A stretch of DNA of 64,000 bases, taken from the NCBI GenBank assembly GCA_023953615.1, contig JAMLJH010000002.1:832592-896591 (forward strand), in the 5' to 3' direction. The notes beneath the pieces were generated by a model that saw only the letters and a program-made list of their open reading frames with translations, was not told the origin of the DNA and did not search any database. This DNA is from Verrucomicrobiia bacterium. Its GTDB lineage: Bacteria > Verrucomicrobiota > Verrucomicrobiia > Limisphaerales > JADLHS01. Positions 8,359 through 17,501 of this stretch are shown here, one piece after another. The position numbers and the translations under genes are program-made. Every line of letters starts with the position of its first letter. The stretch's first letter is position 1.

Positions 8359-9744
8359 TTAGAGCGAGATCGGGGAGATCATGAAGGTTACCTCCGCTTC
8401 GCTCGCCACTTCTCCGTTCACTTTGCAAACGCCCTTGGCCTTGCCGATTTTACCGCGGAGCTTGGTCATCTCCACTTCGATGATCAACACGTCGCCGGGT
8501 AACACGGGCCGCCGCCATTTGACGTTGTCCGCGGCCATGAAATAGGCGGTTTGCGCCGAAGTTTCACCCTGTTTCAGCATGAACAATCCGGCCACCTGCG
8601 CCATGGCCTCCAGTTGCAGCACGCCCGGCATGATCGGGTGACCGGGAAAGTGTCCTTGAAAAAACGGTTCATTGATGGAAACGCATTTCAATCCGGTGAC
8701 CGTGTTGCCTTCGATGGAGAGAATTCGATCCACGAGCAAAAACGGGTACCGATGCGGCAGCCATTTCATCAATTGGTCAATGTCCACCGCGCCGGTGCCC
8801 GACGCCGGAATCTCCGCCGGCGTGGCGGGTTTGGCCGGGGCCGGCGGCGGCACGAAGGTTTGCGCCGCGCGCAAGGGCTTTTGCATTTGCGCCACCACTT
8901 GCCGCGCGAGTTCGCAATTGCCCATGTGGCTTGGTTTGACGGCGATCAGATGGCCGCGGATCGGTTTGCCGACGAGCGAAAGGTCGCCCACGATATCGAG
9001 CATTTTGTGGCGGACAAATTCGTTGGCGTATCGGAGCGGTTCGGTCGTCAGCACCGCGTCATCACGAATCACAACCGCGTTCTCCAGACTGCCACCCTTG
9101 ATGAGACCGTTTTTGATGAGATACTCGATTTCTTCGTAAAAGCAGAAAGTGCGGGCGTTGGACAGTTCGTGCTCCCAGGTTTTGGGCGTCAGGTCGGTGC
9201 TGAAAAACTGGGTGAAGCGACCGTCCTTGTCCGCGCTCGTGCAGGTGATTTTGAAATGCTCGTCCGGCACCAACGTCATCGTGGTTTCTCCGGCTTCGAT
9301 CTGAATCGGGTCCGTCACGGCATAGACGTCGCGCGCTTCATCCTGCGTGACAATACCCGCCGACTGAACCAGCCGGCAGAATTCGCGCGCGCTGCCGTCG
9401 GCAATCGGCGGTTCGTTCGAGTCAATCTCGATGATGGCGTTGTCCACGCCGGCCCCGGCCAACGCGGCCAGGACGTGTTCCACCGTATGAATTTTGATGT
9501 TGCCTTTGGCGAGCGTGGTGGAGCGATTGGTCTCGGCCACGTTTTCCACGCGCGCTTCAATCTCCGGCTGCCCTTCCAAATCCGTGCGCCGAAAGCGAAG
9601 GCCCGAATTGGTCGGGGCGGGCAGAAAGGTCAGGTTCACGCGATTACCGCTGTGCAGTCCGCTGCCGGAGAAACTGGCGGAACGATTCAAAGTCTGCTGG
9701 TGTAGCACGCGCAGATTGAAACAAAACCGCCTTGCGCTTGGCAA
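8359..9744 (-). CDS. lpxC: LpxC-FabZ bifunctional protein
   Basis: A 461-residue fusion. Residues 14-290 are LpxC, the zinc UDP-3-O-acyl-GlcNAc deacetylase: GLHSG at 29-33, the zinc-binding HTVEH with H86 and H90, and FVRHKMLDIVGDL giving H246 and D250. A proline/alanine linker (296-320) leads to FabZ, the 3-hydroxyacyl-ACP dehydratase: LPHRYPFLLVDR, catalytic H365 in GHFPGHP and E379 in LQLEAMAQ. Such fusions are known in Bacteroidetes, Chlorobi and Verrucomicrobia, and couple the supply of hydroxyacyl-ACP to lipid A synthesis. lpxA follows in the same operon. The start is not certain: the conserved region begins at VLHQQTLNRS (residue 13), so a slightly later start is possible. Confidence 0.96.
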   Translation of the reverse strand: MPSARRFCFNLRVLHQQTLNRSASFSGSGLHSGNRVNLTFLPAPTNSGLRFRRTDLEGQPEIEARVENVAETNRSTTLAKGNIKIHTVEHVLAALAGAGVDNAIIEIDSNEPPIADGSAREFCRLVQSAGIVTQDEARDVYAVTDPIQIEAGETTMTLVPDEHFKITCTSADKDGRFTQFFSTDLTPKTWEHELSNARTFCFYEEIEYLIKNGLIKGGSLENAVVIRDDAVLTTEPLRYANEFVRHKMLDIVGDLSLVGKPIRGHLIAVKPSHMGNCELARQVVAQMQKPLRAAQTFVPPPAPAKPATPAEIPASGTGAVDIDQLMKWLPHRYPFLLVDRILSIEGNTVTGLKCVSINEPFFQGHFPGHPIMPGVLQLEAMAQVAGLFMLKQGETSAQTAYFMAADNVKWRRPVLPGDVLIIEVEMTKLRGKIGKAKGVCKVNGEVASEAEVTFMISPISL

Positions 9745-9999
9745 GCGAGAGAATCAGCGCCGGATTTGCTTTCGTCGCGTCCGCGCCTTGCCGTCCCGCG
9801 CGTGTCCGTTAGACTGATGAGGTGTTGAACAGGGTTCAAACAGTTCCGCGCCAACCCCGGCGCGACGAGGTGCAAGTGGTTTCAGGTGAAACAGACGAAG
9901 CGCAACCGACCTTTCCCGACCGCCGATCGTTTGGCGTTGGGGTAAACTGTTTTGCGGAAACCGGCGCGTCAGGATGTCGCCGCTTGGATCATTAATTTC

Positions 10000-11889
10000 A
10001 TGTCGCATCCCAGTCGCGCTTTGGAATCAAACTTCGCCGCCCGCAAGCGTTCGACTTCGGAAGTGCTGCGTCGGGTGGCGGTCTTTCTCGCGCCCTATCC
10101 GTGGTTGGCGCTCGGGACGGTGCTGGCCGCGGTGCTGTCGTTGCTGGCGTCGTTTGCGTTTCCGAAACTGACCCAGTTTGCCATTGATGAAGTGATCGGC
10201 AAAATGCAGGCGGAGCGGTTGGCGCCCGCGATGATTGGCTTGCTGGCGGCGTTCCTGTTGCGGGATCTCTTCAACAGCGCGCGAATTCTCATCAACAATC
10301 AGCTCGAACAAAACGTCATCTTCGACATGCGCCGGGCGGTTTACGCGCGGTTGCAGCGGCTGCCCATCGGTTATTTTGATCAGCGGGCCACGGGCGATTT
10401 GCTGACCCGGATCATTGAAGACGTCAACGCCGTGGAGCGGGTGTTGATTGACGGATTGGAACAAGGGGTGGTGGCGATTTTCAGCGTTATCGGAGTGGCC
10501 GCGTTTTTGTTTTACATGAATCCAACCCTGACGTGGGTGGCCATCGCGCCGATTCCGATCCTCGCCGGGGGCGCGCTATGGTACACGCTCACGGCGCATC
10601 GGCGTTACCGGCGGCAACGCGAAGCCTCGAGCGCAATGAACGCGTTGCTGATGGATAACCTTCAGGGCGTTCGTCAGATCAAGGCTTTCAATCGTCAGGC
10701 GCATGAAGACGAGCGGTTCGGGGCGCGTGCCGAAGCCATGCGCCGCGCACAACTCGGCATCATGCGAATCTGGGCAGTTTACGGTCCGGGCATGGGGTTC
10801 GCCGGTGCGGTGGGTTACGCGTTGGTCCTGTGGGTGGGCGGCAGTTTCACCATTGCGGGGCAAATGACTTCCGGCGAGTTGGTCGGTTTCCTTCTGTTCC
10901 TGCACATGTTTTACGCGCCGATTGGGCAATTGCACAGTTTGAATCAAATGCTGCAAAGCGCCCGAGCGGCGGGTGAACGCGTCTTCGATATTTTGGACGC
11001 GCCGGAGGAGCGGCGACGGCAATCCGTGCGCCAAACCCTGCGGCAGCCGGTGCGGGGGGCGGTGGTTTACGAGCAGGTGAGTTTCAGTTACGAAGCCACC
11101 TCTCACTCCGTTGAATGGGGCGAAGGCGATTCGAGGTCGGAAGTGGGGAAGGTTTCGGCTTCGAACAATCGCATCGTGCTCCGGAACATTTCCCTGCAAG
11201 CGCAGCCGGGCGAGATGATCGCGCTCGTGGGGCCAACCGGCGCGGGCAAATCTTCATTGGTCAATTTGCTGCCGGCGTTTTACGAACCCACGGCGGGCCG
11301 GATTTTGGTGGATGGCCAGGACATCAGCCAAATAACACTCGCTTCGTTGCGCGAACACATCAGCGTGGTCAGTCAGGAGCCGTTTCTGTTCAACGGCACG
11401 ATCCGGGAGAACATTCAATACGGTCGGCTGACCGCGAGTGAGGCGGAGTTGTTGGTCGCCACCAAGGCCGCGAACTGTTACGAGTTCATCCAACGGTTGC
11501 CGCAGGGATTTGATACCGCGGTGGGCGAACGCGGCGTGAAGTTGAGCGTGGGCGAAAAGCAGCGGGTCAGCATTGCGCGCGCCCTGCTGAAGAACGCGCC
11601 GATCTTGATTCTGGATGAAGCCACGGCGAGCGTGGACACCGCGACCGAGCGCTTGATTCAGGAAGCGCTGGAACACTTGATGCGGGGACGGACCAGTTTC
11701 GTGATCGCGCATCGCCTCAGCACCATTCGCAACGCCGATCAGATTCTGGTGTTGCGCCACGGCGAAATTGTCGAGCGCGGACGGCATGAGGAACTGCTGC
11801 AGAGCAACGGGCTTTACGCCAAACTCGCGCGGATTCAAAATGTCGCCACGGTGGAAGAGGGCTTCGGACGAATGGAAGTCACGCCCTGA
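10000..11889 (+). CDS. ABC exporter, MsbA/lipid-transporter type (fused TMD-NBD)
   Basis: A 629-residue half-transporter. Six transmembrane helices occupy roughly residues 35-330 (including GYFDQRATGDLLTRIIEDVN, the coupling-helix region typical of type I exporters). The ATPase domain has Walker A GPTGAGKSSL, signature LSVGEKQRVSIARAL, Walker B ILILDEATASVD and H-loop IAHRLST. Similarity of layout is to MsbA, the homodimeric lipid A flippase, and the position close to lpxC/lpxA agrees with lipid export, but drug or peptide export cannot be excluded. ATG 10000 is preferred; the frame extends to a TTG at 9952. An insertion of about 25 residues before the nucleotide-binding domain core (SYEATSHSVEWGEGDSRS) is unusual. 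Confidence 0.9.
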   Translation: MSHPSRALESNFAARKRSTSEVLRRVAVFLAPYPWLALGTVLAAVLSLLASFAFPKLTQFAIDEVIGKMQAERLAPAMIGLLAAFLLRDLFNSARILINNQLEQNVIFDMRRAVYARLQRLPIGYFDQRATGDLLTRIIEDVNAVERVLIDGLEQGVVAIFSVIGVAAFLFYMNPTLTWVAIAPIPILAGGALWYTLTAHRRYRRQREASSAMNALLMDNLQGVRQIKAFNRQAHEDERFGARAEAMRRAQLGIMRIWAVYGPGMGFAGAVGYALVLWVGGSFTIAGQMTSGELVGFLLFLHMFYAPIGQLHSLNQMLQSARAAGERVFDILDAPEERRRQSVRQTLRQPVRGAVVYEQVSFSYEATSHSVEWGEGDSRSEVGKVSASNNRIVLRNISLQAQPGEMIALVGPTGAGKSSLVNLLPAFYEPTAGRILVDGQDISQITLASLREHISVVSQEPFLFNGTIRENIQYGRLTASEAELLVATKAANCYEFIQRLPQGFDTAVGERGVKLSVGEKQRVSIARALLKNAPILILDEATASVDTATERLIQEALEHLMRGRTSFVIAHRLSTIRNADQILVLRHGEIVERGRHEELLQSNGLYAKLARIQNVATVEEGFGRMEVTP

Positions 11890-11899
11890 GCTTTCCAGC

Positions 11900-12112
11900 A
11901 TGGATCACCTCGGCAAAACGTTGGTGCTGGTCGGACTGCTGCTCGCGGCGATCGGGGCGTTGCTCTGGTCCGGATTCGGCAAGGGCTGGTTGGGGCATTT
12001 GCCCGGTGACATTCACCTGGAACGCACCCACGGCAGCTTTCATTTTCCCATCGTCACGTGTTTGCTCCTCAGCGCGTTGATCTCGCTTTTGTTGTGGTTT
12101 TTTCGGAGGTAA
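11900..12112 (+). CDS. small membrane protein, DUF2905 family
   Basis: A 70-residue protein with two hydrophobic helices (about 6-24 and 48-67) separated by the DUF2905 signature LGHLPGDIHLER. Function is unknown; in other bacteria it often sits among housekeeping or DNA-repair genes. ATG 11900 lies 10 bases after the stop of the ABC exporter, so it is probably co-transcribed. Confidence 0.85.
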   Translation: MDHLGKTLVLVGLLLAAIGALLWSGFGKGWLGHLPGDIHLERTHGSFHFPIVTCLLLSALISLLLWFFRR

Positions 12113-12238
12113 TTCGCCGCGTTGCGAGGGTGGATCAACTGAAAAGTTGCGGTCGTTTCGGTGGCGCCATTCGATCCGTCAGCGCTGATTCCCACTTAAA
12201 ATCTTGCGGAGCGAGCTGTTTTTATTGACCCTCTCAAC

Positions 12239-12631
12239 GTGGAAACGACGCAGATCCTCCAATACATCGGAGTCCTGGTGCTCTTCATTCTCGCTTTGGC
12301 CGCAACGGGGGGAATGATTGTGATCTCCAATTTGATTGGCAAAAAAGGCGGGGGCAGCAAGATCAAAGACACCGCTTACGAATGTGGCATGTTGCCCATC
12401 GGCAGCGGCACGACCCGAATGTCCATGAAGTTCTACCTCGTGGCGATGCTCTTCATCCTGTTCGATATCGAAGTCATCTTCATGTATCCGTGGGCGGTGG
12501 TGTACCGCACGATGCTCGAAGACCCGGCCACGCGAAATCTCATCCTGGGCGCGATGCTCTCCTTCATCGGGATTCTGACCATTGGCTACGTTTATGCGCT
12601 GAAAAAGGGCGCGTTTAACTGGCGCAATTAA
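12239..12631 (+). CDS. nuoA: NADH-quinone oxidoreductase subunit A
   Basis: A 130-residue NuoA/ND3 subunit of respiratory complex I with three membrane helices. The diagnostic loop AYECGMLPIGSGTTRMSMKF and the conserved acidic helix MLFILFDIEVIFMYPWA are intact. It starts at GTG 12239. NuoA normally opens a long nuo operon followed by NuoB, but here the next gene is rsmE on the other strand, so nuoA is detached from the rest of complex I. Nothing suggests that it is degraded. Confidence 0.95.
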   Translation: METTQILQYIGVLVLFILALAATGGMIVISNLIGKKGGGSKIKDTAYECGMLPIGSGTTRMSMKFYLVAMLFILFDIEVIFMYPWAVVYRTMLEDPATRNLILGAMLSFIGILTIGYVYALKKGAFNWRN

Positions 12632-12693
12632 GAGCGGCGACTTCCGCTTCCATCCATCAACCGCTTGGCGTCACCCCGCTTGCTCGCTTCGGC

Positions 12694-13443
12694 TTAGGCT
12701 TGTTGCAGTTCGTAATTGAGCACCGCCAGACTGGCAATGGCCGCCGTATCGCTGCGCAAAATCAAACGCCCGAGGGTGATGGGCTGGTAACCGCTCGCCC
12801 GCAACCAATCCATTTCGGCGGGGGAAAAGTCGCCCTCGGGACCGATCCAGATTGCGGCGGTCGCCGGCATCCGCTGAGGTTGAGATTGAAAATTTCGCAG
12901 GTAATCCCGTAAGGCGCTTTGCTCTTCCTGCAATGAAGCAACCAACGGCAGGTCAAATTTTTCTCCACGCGCCAGAAAGTTTTTTAATGAAACCGGTGGC
13001 TCGATCTGCGGCAGCCAGGGCGAGCCGCATTGCTTGATGGCTTCCAGCGCAATGGGCTTTAATTTTTCCGCCTTGTCGGCCGCCTCGCGTTCGTTCAGGT
13101 GGACAACGACACGTTCGGATAGAATTGGCACGATCCGCGCCACGCCGAGTTCCGTGGCTTTTTGCACGATGTAATCCATCGCCTTGGCCTTGGGAACGGC
13201 CTGGAGCAGCGTTATTTGGCAGGGCAGGCGTGGGACAAAACTTTTTTGTTCAACCCGCAGTTCCACGCGCTGCTTCGCCGTTGATTCCACGACGCAAGCG
13301 AACACGCCCCCCGCGCCATCAAGCACCGTCACCGGTTCGCCTGGCTCAATCCGGAGGACGCGCGCGGCGTGGTGCGCTTCATCACCGGTCAATTCAATCC
13401 GCGATTCGTGACACAATTCCGGCGGAACGAAGAAGCGGCGCAT
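12694..13443 (-). CDS. rsmE: 16S rRNA (uracil-1498-N3)-methyltransferase
   Basis: A 249-residue SPOUT-family methyltransferase that methylates U1498 of 16S rRNA with S-adenosylmethionine. Features are the N-terminal PUA-like part (RRFFVPPEL, GDEAHHAARVLRIEPGE), QKATELGVARIVPILSER, and the knot region with WIGPEGDFSPAE and LGRLILRSDTAAI. It ends the grpE-dnaJ-rsmE run with 15 bases after dnaJ, a gene order seen in many bacteria. Confidence 0.93.
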   Translation of the reverse strand: MRRFFVPPELCHESRIELTGDEAHHAARVLRIEPGEPVTVLDGAGGVFACVVESTAKQRVELRVEQKSFVPRLPCQITLLQAVPKAKAMDYIVQKATELGVARIVPILSERVVVHLNEREAADKAEKLKPIALEAIKQCGSPWLPQIEPPVSLKNFLARGEKFDLPLVASLQEEQSALRDYLRNFQSQPQRMPATAAIWIGPEGDFSPAEMDWLRASGYQPITLGRLILRSDTAAIASLAVLNYELQQA

Positions 13444-13458
13444 GGCGGGCGATTGCGT

Positions 13459-14598
13459 TTAGCGAAACCAGCGTTTGGCTTTTTCAAAGAAGCTGGCGCT
13501 GATGGGATTCACCTTTTCGTCACAGGCGGCGGCAAACTCCTGCAACCGGTTTTTCTGCGCGCCGCTCAGGCGGGTGGGCACTTCCACGTTGATGCGCACA
13601 TGCAGATCGCCGTGGCCGTAACCTTGCAGATTTTTGATGCCTTTGCCGCGCAGACGGAAGAGCGTTCCCGGCTGCGTCCCCGGAGGAATTTTAATCGTTG
13701 CCTTCTCGCTCAGGGTCGGCACTTGAATCTCCGCGCCCAAGGTTGCCTGCACGAAACTGATCGGCACTTCGCAGAGCAGGTCGTCATCTTCACGCTGGAA
13801 AATATCGTGCGGTTTGACGTGCAGCACGACGTAAAGATCGCCCGCGGGGCCGCCGCGCAGGCCGCTTTCGCCATTGCCCGAGGAACGCAAACGCGAACCC
13901 GCATCCACGCCGGCGGGAATGCGCAGCGTGATCTTGCTGGTGCGGTCCTTGCGCCTCGAGCCGCTGCAACCGCGACACGGTTTCTCGATGATCCGCCCCG
14001 TGCCGGAACATTTGGGGCAGGTTTGCGCAATGCTGAAAATGCCGCGCGAGGCGATGACCTGACCACGACCGTTGCAGGTCTCGCAGGTGCGGATTTTTGA
14101 TCCCGGTTCGCTCCCCGTGCCGTCGCATTTATCGCAGCGATCCGGTTTCGTGATGGAAATTTCCTTCTCGCAACCCAGCGCCGCTTCCTCGAACGAGATT
14201 TCCAAGTCGTAACGCAGGTCATTGCCTCGTTGCGGTGCGGAGGGATCCTGTCGGGCGCCGCCGCCAAAAAATTGCTCGAAGATGCTGCCGCCGTCGCCGC
14301 CGAAGACATCGCGGAAAATATCAAACGGATCGTGAAAACCACCGCCGCCGCCGCGGCCCGCGCGCGACCGGGCGTCAAAAGCGTCCGGGCCGTATTGATC
14401 GTAAGCGGCACGCTTTTGCGGGTCGCTCAAGATTTCATAGGCCTCGCCAAGCTCCTTGAACTTCTCCTCAGCCTGCTTGTCGCCGGGATTTTTATCGGGA
14501 TGATATTTGACCGCCAAGCGACGGTAGGATTTTTTGATGCCCTCGGCGCTTTCCTGCCGACTGATTTCCAGAATCTCGTAATAATCGCGTTTGGCCAT
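13459..14598 (-). CDS. dnaJ: chaperone DnaJ
   Basis: A 379-residue type I J-protein, the co-chaperone that stimulates DnaK ATPase. The J domain has HPD at residues 33-35. It is followed by a Gly/Phe-rich stretch, four zinc-binding repeats ([32 protein letters not shown]) and the C-terminal substrate-binding domains ending in [12 protein letters not shown]. The last zinc repeat departs slightly from CxxCxGxG. It lies 30 bases after grpE; dnaK is not in the window. Confidence 0.97.
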   Translation of the reverse strand: MAKRDYYEILEISRQESAEGIKKSYRRLAVKYHPDKNPGDKQAEEKFKELGEAYEILSDPQKRAAYDQYGPDAFDARSRAGRGGGGGFHDPFDIFRDVFGGDGGSIFEQFFGGGARQDPSAPQRGNDLRYDLEISFEEAALGCEKEISITKPDRCDKCDGTGSEPGSKIRTCETCNGRGQVIASRGIFSIAQTCPKCSGTGRIIEKPCRGCSGSRRKDRTSKITLRIPAGVDAGSRLRSSGNGESGLRGGPAGDLYVVLHVKPHDIFQREDDDLLCEVPISFVQATLGAEIQVPTLSEKATIKIPPGTQPGTLFRLRGKGIKNLQGYGHGDLHVRINVEVPTRLSGAQKNRLQEFAAACDEKVNPISASFFEKAKRWFR

Positions 14599-14628
14599 TG
14601 CCCAAAAACTTTCTCCGTCGAATCGCCG

Positions 14629-15219
14629 TTAAGCCTTCACTTCCGGATGTTTGGCGACGATGACCATGGCCGGGCGCAGCAGGCGCTCGCGCAGTTTGTA
14701 GCCCTTGCGCAATTGTTGCAAAACGTGACCGTCAGCGACCGTTTCCGAGTCCTGCTGCGAAATGGCCTCGTGGACGGTGGGATCAAAAGGCTTGCCCGCC
14801 GCGTCCACTTCCTCGAGCCCAGCTTCCGTCAGGGTGTTCTTCAACTGGGCGTGAATCATCGCCACGCCTTCGCGCAGCGCCTTCAAATCACCCGGGCCTG
14901 CCGTTTGCGCGGCACTGGTCGCCTTTTCGAACGCGTCGAGGATCGGCATGATTTTTTCCAGCAAACTTTCGTTGGCGTAACGGATGGCCTCCTGCTTTTC
15001 GCGCTGGGCGCGCTTTTTGAAATTCTCGAAATCTGCGGTGGCGCGAAGCAAACGATCCCAATGCTCTTGCGCCTTGGCCGCGCGCGCCTCCAGGTCGGCG
15101 AGCTGTTCCGGTGTGAGCGGGGCGGTCTCCGGCGCGGACGCACCGGCTGGCGGGATGGGCGCGGCGGACGGAGTTTCGGTGGCGGACGGAACGGGCGCTG
15201 GTTCTTCGTGCTTTTTCAT
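14629..15219 (-). CDS. grpE: nucleotide exchange factor GrpE
   Basis: A 196-residue GrpE. A Pro/Ala-rich acidic N-terminus is followed by the long coiled coil (LADLEARAAKAQEHWDRLLR, ENFKKRAQREKQEA) and the C-terminal beta domain with KPFDPTVHEAIS and GYKLRERLLRPAMVIVA. ATG 15219 (MKKHEEPAP) is chosen; the frame stays open through the repeat region to 15498, but that part is low-complexity and repeat-derived. With dnaJ it forms a heat-shock pair; no CIRCE-like operator was recognised upstream. Confidence 0.94.
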   Translation of the reverse strand: MKKHEEPAPVPSATETPSAAPIPPAGASAPETAPLTPEQLADLEARAAKAQEHWDRLLRATADFENFKKRAQREKQEAIRYANESLLEKIMPILDAFEKATSAAQTAGPGDLKALREGVAMIHAQLKNTLTEAGLEEVDAAGKPFDPTVHEAISQQDSETVADGHVLQQLRKGYKLRERLLRPAMVIVAKHPEVKA

Positions 15220-15326
15220 TCGGGACAAACGGCTCTTAACGTAATCAATCAGGGCATTGAGTCTAGCGGAACGCGGGCGATTGACGCAACAGGGATTGCG
15301 ACACAGGGATTGCGCCACGCCGTGGC

Positions 15327-15490
15327 CGTGAGCGTGTGACCGACCAACAATGTGGCTGCGGCGCCCCGCCGCAGCTCCGCATTGCCCGACGGCACGCACG
15401 GAGTGACGCGCCCACCCTGTTTCAGTTATCAGAACCGACTGTCGTCCGCGAGACGCGAACGACGACCGCCGAGACGGCGATGCTCCCCCA
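15327..15490. repeat. intergenic repeat, copy 1 (REP-like double hairpin)
   Basis: This segment is a long near-copy of 15886-16045. It contains a GC hairpin (CTGCGGC/GCCGCAG, near 15356), then the paired palindromes at 15441-15480: GTCGT-C-CGCG AGA CGCG-A-ACGAC followed by CCGCC GAGAC GGCG. The whole 15220-16586 stretch between grpE and murQ has no convincing gene; its open frames exist only because the repeats lack stops. Confidence 0.75.
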
Positions 15491-15499
15491 TTCCCCATT

Positions 15500-15580
15500 C
15501 TGAAACCGCAAAGAACTCAAAGATCACAAAGAAATGCCTTGGTTTCTGCGTTCTATGCGTTCTTTGTGGTTAATCCGTTT
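15500..15580. repeat. imperfect inverted repeat of the GCGTTCTTTGTGGTT class
   Basis: The left arm (ACCGCAAAGAACTCAAAG, near 15508) is nearly the reverse complement of the right arm (GCGTTCTTTGTGGTT, near 15558). A related segment (GTCTCTGCGCCTCGGTGG, near 15637) lies next to it. Short direct or inverted T/C/G-rich repeats of this kind recur between genes in many environmental bacterial genomes; no function is established. Confidence 0.5.
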
Positions 15581-15661
15581 CCCCAGGAGGAATGCGCTCT
15601 TCGCAAATCATCTCTCATAATTCGCCTTCCTCTCGGTGTCTCTGCGCCTCGGTGGCCTTTA

Positions 15662-15802
15662 ACTTCAGAACCGGGTGTCGTCCGCGAGACGCGAACGACG
15701 ACCGCCGAGACGGCGGTGCTCCCCCATTCCCCATTCTCTTGCCCATCATTCCCTTGTCTTCCCGTTCGAGTATTTCGTGTATTTCGCGGTTGTACTTTCC
15801 CT
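15662..15802. repeat. intergenic repeat, copy 2 (double hairpin plus tail)
   Basis: The same double palindrome lies at 15677-15716 with perfect stems CCGCCG AGA CGGCGG. It is followed by a tail (CATTCCCTTGTCTTCCCGTT) shared with 15997-16122. A separate 9 bp hairpin, AGGGACGCG/CGCGTCCCT, follows at 15807-15830. Confidence 0.75.
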
Positions 15803-15885
15803 GGGGAGGGACGCGTTCCACCGCGTCCCTGATTTAGTTGGGGACAACGTGGAAGTCGTCCTTCCCGATATAACGACGCTGGCGA

Positions 15886-16122
15886 CGTGAGCGTGTGTCC
15901 GGCCAACAATGTGGCTGCGGCGCCCCGCCGCAGTTCCGTATTTCCCGGCGCGCACAGAGTGACGCGCCCTACCGGATTCAGCTATCAGAACCGGATGTCG
16001 TCCGCGAGACGCGAACGACTACCGCCGAGACGGCGGTGCTCCCCCAATGCCCATTCCTTTGCCAATCATTCCCTTGTCTTCCCGTTCGTGTATTTCGTGT
16101 CTTTCGCGGTTGTATTTTTCTG
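15886..16122. repeat. intergenic repeat, copy 3 (both halves present)
   Basis: This copy joins the 5' part of copy 1 to the tail of copy 2. The double palindrome is at 15997-16036. Comparing the three copies shows the unit boundaries: the palindrome pair is the constant core and the flanks vary. Confidence 0.75.
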
Positions 16123-16333
16123 GGCGGCCCAGATGCCTGCCGCTACCATTTCGACAGAAACGCATCGAGGTTTGAAATTGGAAGCCCGACATTTTTGCGG
16201 CGGCGCGATGACGAAAGGAATAATTTTTTGAACGGATTTTTCGCAACGCTGTCTGACCTCTCAGTGACATTCCGTTGGTGTTGAGATGTGCCAACGGCGT
16301 GGGTTGGTTGTTCTTTGAAGTTTTTTACAATTT

Positions 16334-16394
16334 AACATCGGTTATTAGTTCAAACCGATGTTGAAGTTCTACTTGGTCTTGCGCTTGAACTAAT
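16334..16394. other. two interleaved 10 bp inverted repeats (pseudoknot-capable)
   Basis: AACATCGGTT (16334-16343) pairs perfectly with AACCGATGTT (16353-16362). ATTAGTTCAA (16344-16353), which lies in the loop of that hairpin, pairs perfectly with TTGAACTAAT (16385-16394). The order 1-2-3-4 with 1:3 and 2:4 pairing is the topology of an H-type RNA pseudoknot. It lies about 190 bases upstream of murQ. The sequence is AT-rich and unlike the GC-rich repeats beside it. Confidence 0.5.
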
Positions 16395-16505
16395 CGAAAT
16401 TCCCCGGGTCTGGCGGCCATCCCCTGGCTGCTGGACCTGGTTTTTTAGTTTGTGGCGTTGCTCTATGAGCGTCGCTTGCTTGTTTTCCAAATGTCGCTGG
16501 AGCTT

Positions 16506-16526
16506 GCGGCGGTCATAGACCGCCGC
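16506..16526. repeat. palindromic hairpin upstream of murQ
   Basis: GCGGCGGTC ATA GACCGCCGC is a perfect 9 bp stem with a three-base loop, 60 bases before the murQ start. It has the same design (long GC stem, three-base loop) as the other intergenic palindromes of this window. Confidence 0.6.
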
Positions 16527-16586
16527 TACCGCATTTCAGCGGCGGAATGATTTGCCGCTCTTCGACGGAATTGAAACAATCCCGAC

Positions 16587-17501
16587 ATGAATGTTTCGGT
16601 GCGACAAAAGTCGGTTCGGAAATCCGCCGCGACCATCCAGGTGGCGCCGCCTCCCATCCGTTCAACCCGGCTTTCGCCAACGGAACAGCGCAATCCGCGT
16701 TCGCTGCATTTGGATCGCCTGCCGGTTCAGGCCGCGGTGGAATTGATGTTGCGCGAGGAGGCAAACGTAACCCGCGCGTTGTTGCGACAAACCGATTTGC
16801 TGGCGCGGGCGGTTGGCGTCGTGGCGCGCGCTTTTCGTCAGCGGGGTCGTTTAATCTACGTTGGTGCCGGCACGAGCGGACGGTTGGGCGTGTTGGATGC
16901 GAGTGAGTGTCCGCCAACCTTCCGCACGAACCCGAATCTGGTGCAAGGCATCATCGCCGGGGGCGACGTGGCGTTGCGGCAGGCGGTGGAAGGCGCGGAG
17001 GACGACGCGATGGCTGGGGCGCGGGAAATCAGATTGCGGCGCGTCTCGGCGCGGGATGTGGTGGTGGGCATCGCCGCCAGCGGAACGACGCCCTTTGTTT
17101 GGGGCGCGTTGCGCGAAGCAAAAAGTCGTGGCGCCAAGACGATGTTGATCTGCTTCAATCCTTATCTCGAGATTCCCCGATCCTGGCGACCGCATCTGGT
17201 GTTGGCAACCAATTTGGGGCCGGAAGTTTTAACGGGTTCCACCCGGTTGAAAGCGGGCACCGCCACCAAGCTGATTTTGAATTTGCTCACCACCCTGGCG
17301 ATGGTGCGGATCGGCAAGGTGCAAAGTAATCTGATGGTGGATGTGCGTCCGAGTAATGCGAAGTTACGCCAGCGAGCGGTGCGGATGATGCAGACGTTGA
17401 CGGGATGCGACGCGGACGCCGCGCGGGAAGCGTTGGTGAAGCAGCAATGGGTGATCAGGGCGGCGGTACGCCACCGGCAACGCTCCCGGCGAGCTGCGTG
17501 A
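16587..17501 (+). CDS. murQ: N-acetylmuramic acid 6-phosphate etherase
   Basis: A 304-residue MurQ, a SIS-domain enzyme that cleaves the lactyl ether of MurNAc-6-phosphate to GlcNAc-6-phosphate and D-lactate in cell-wall recycling. The N-terminal TEQRNPRSLHLDRL, the SIS motif YVGAGTSGRLGVLDASECPP with the catalytic glutamate, and IAGGDVALRQAVEGAEDD are all conserved, as is LKAGTATKLILNLLTT. About 30 residues precede the conserved start, so the true start may be later than ATG 16587. Its last 47 bases overlap the end of the convergent membrane-protein gene. Confidence 0.95.
   Translation: MNVSVRQKSVRKSAATIQVAPPPIRSTRLSPTEQRNPRSLHLDRLPVQAAVELMLREEANVTRALLRQTDLLARAVGVVARAFRQRGRLIYVGAGTSGRLGVLDASECPPTFRTNPNLVQGIIAGGDVALRQAVEGAEDDAMAGAREIRLRRVSARDVVVGIAASGTTPFVWGALREAKSRGAKTMLICFNPYLEIPRSWRPHLVLATNLGPEVLTGSTRLKAGTATKLILNLLTTLAMVRIGKVQSNLMVDVRPSNAKLRQRAVRMMQTLTGCDADAAREALVKQQWVIRAAVRHRQRSRRAA

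Noticed and set aside
15352..16294. Several short frames between grpE and murQ
   Set aside because: All run through the palindromic repeats and appear in multiple copies on both strands; none resembles a protein.
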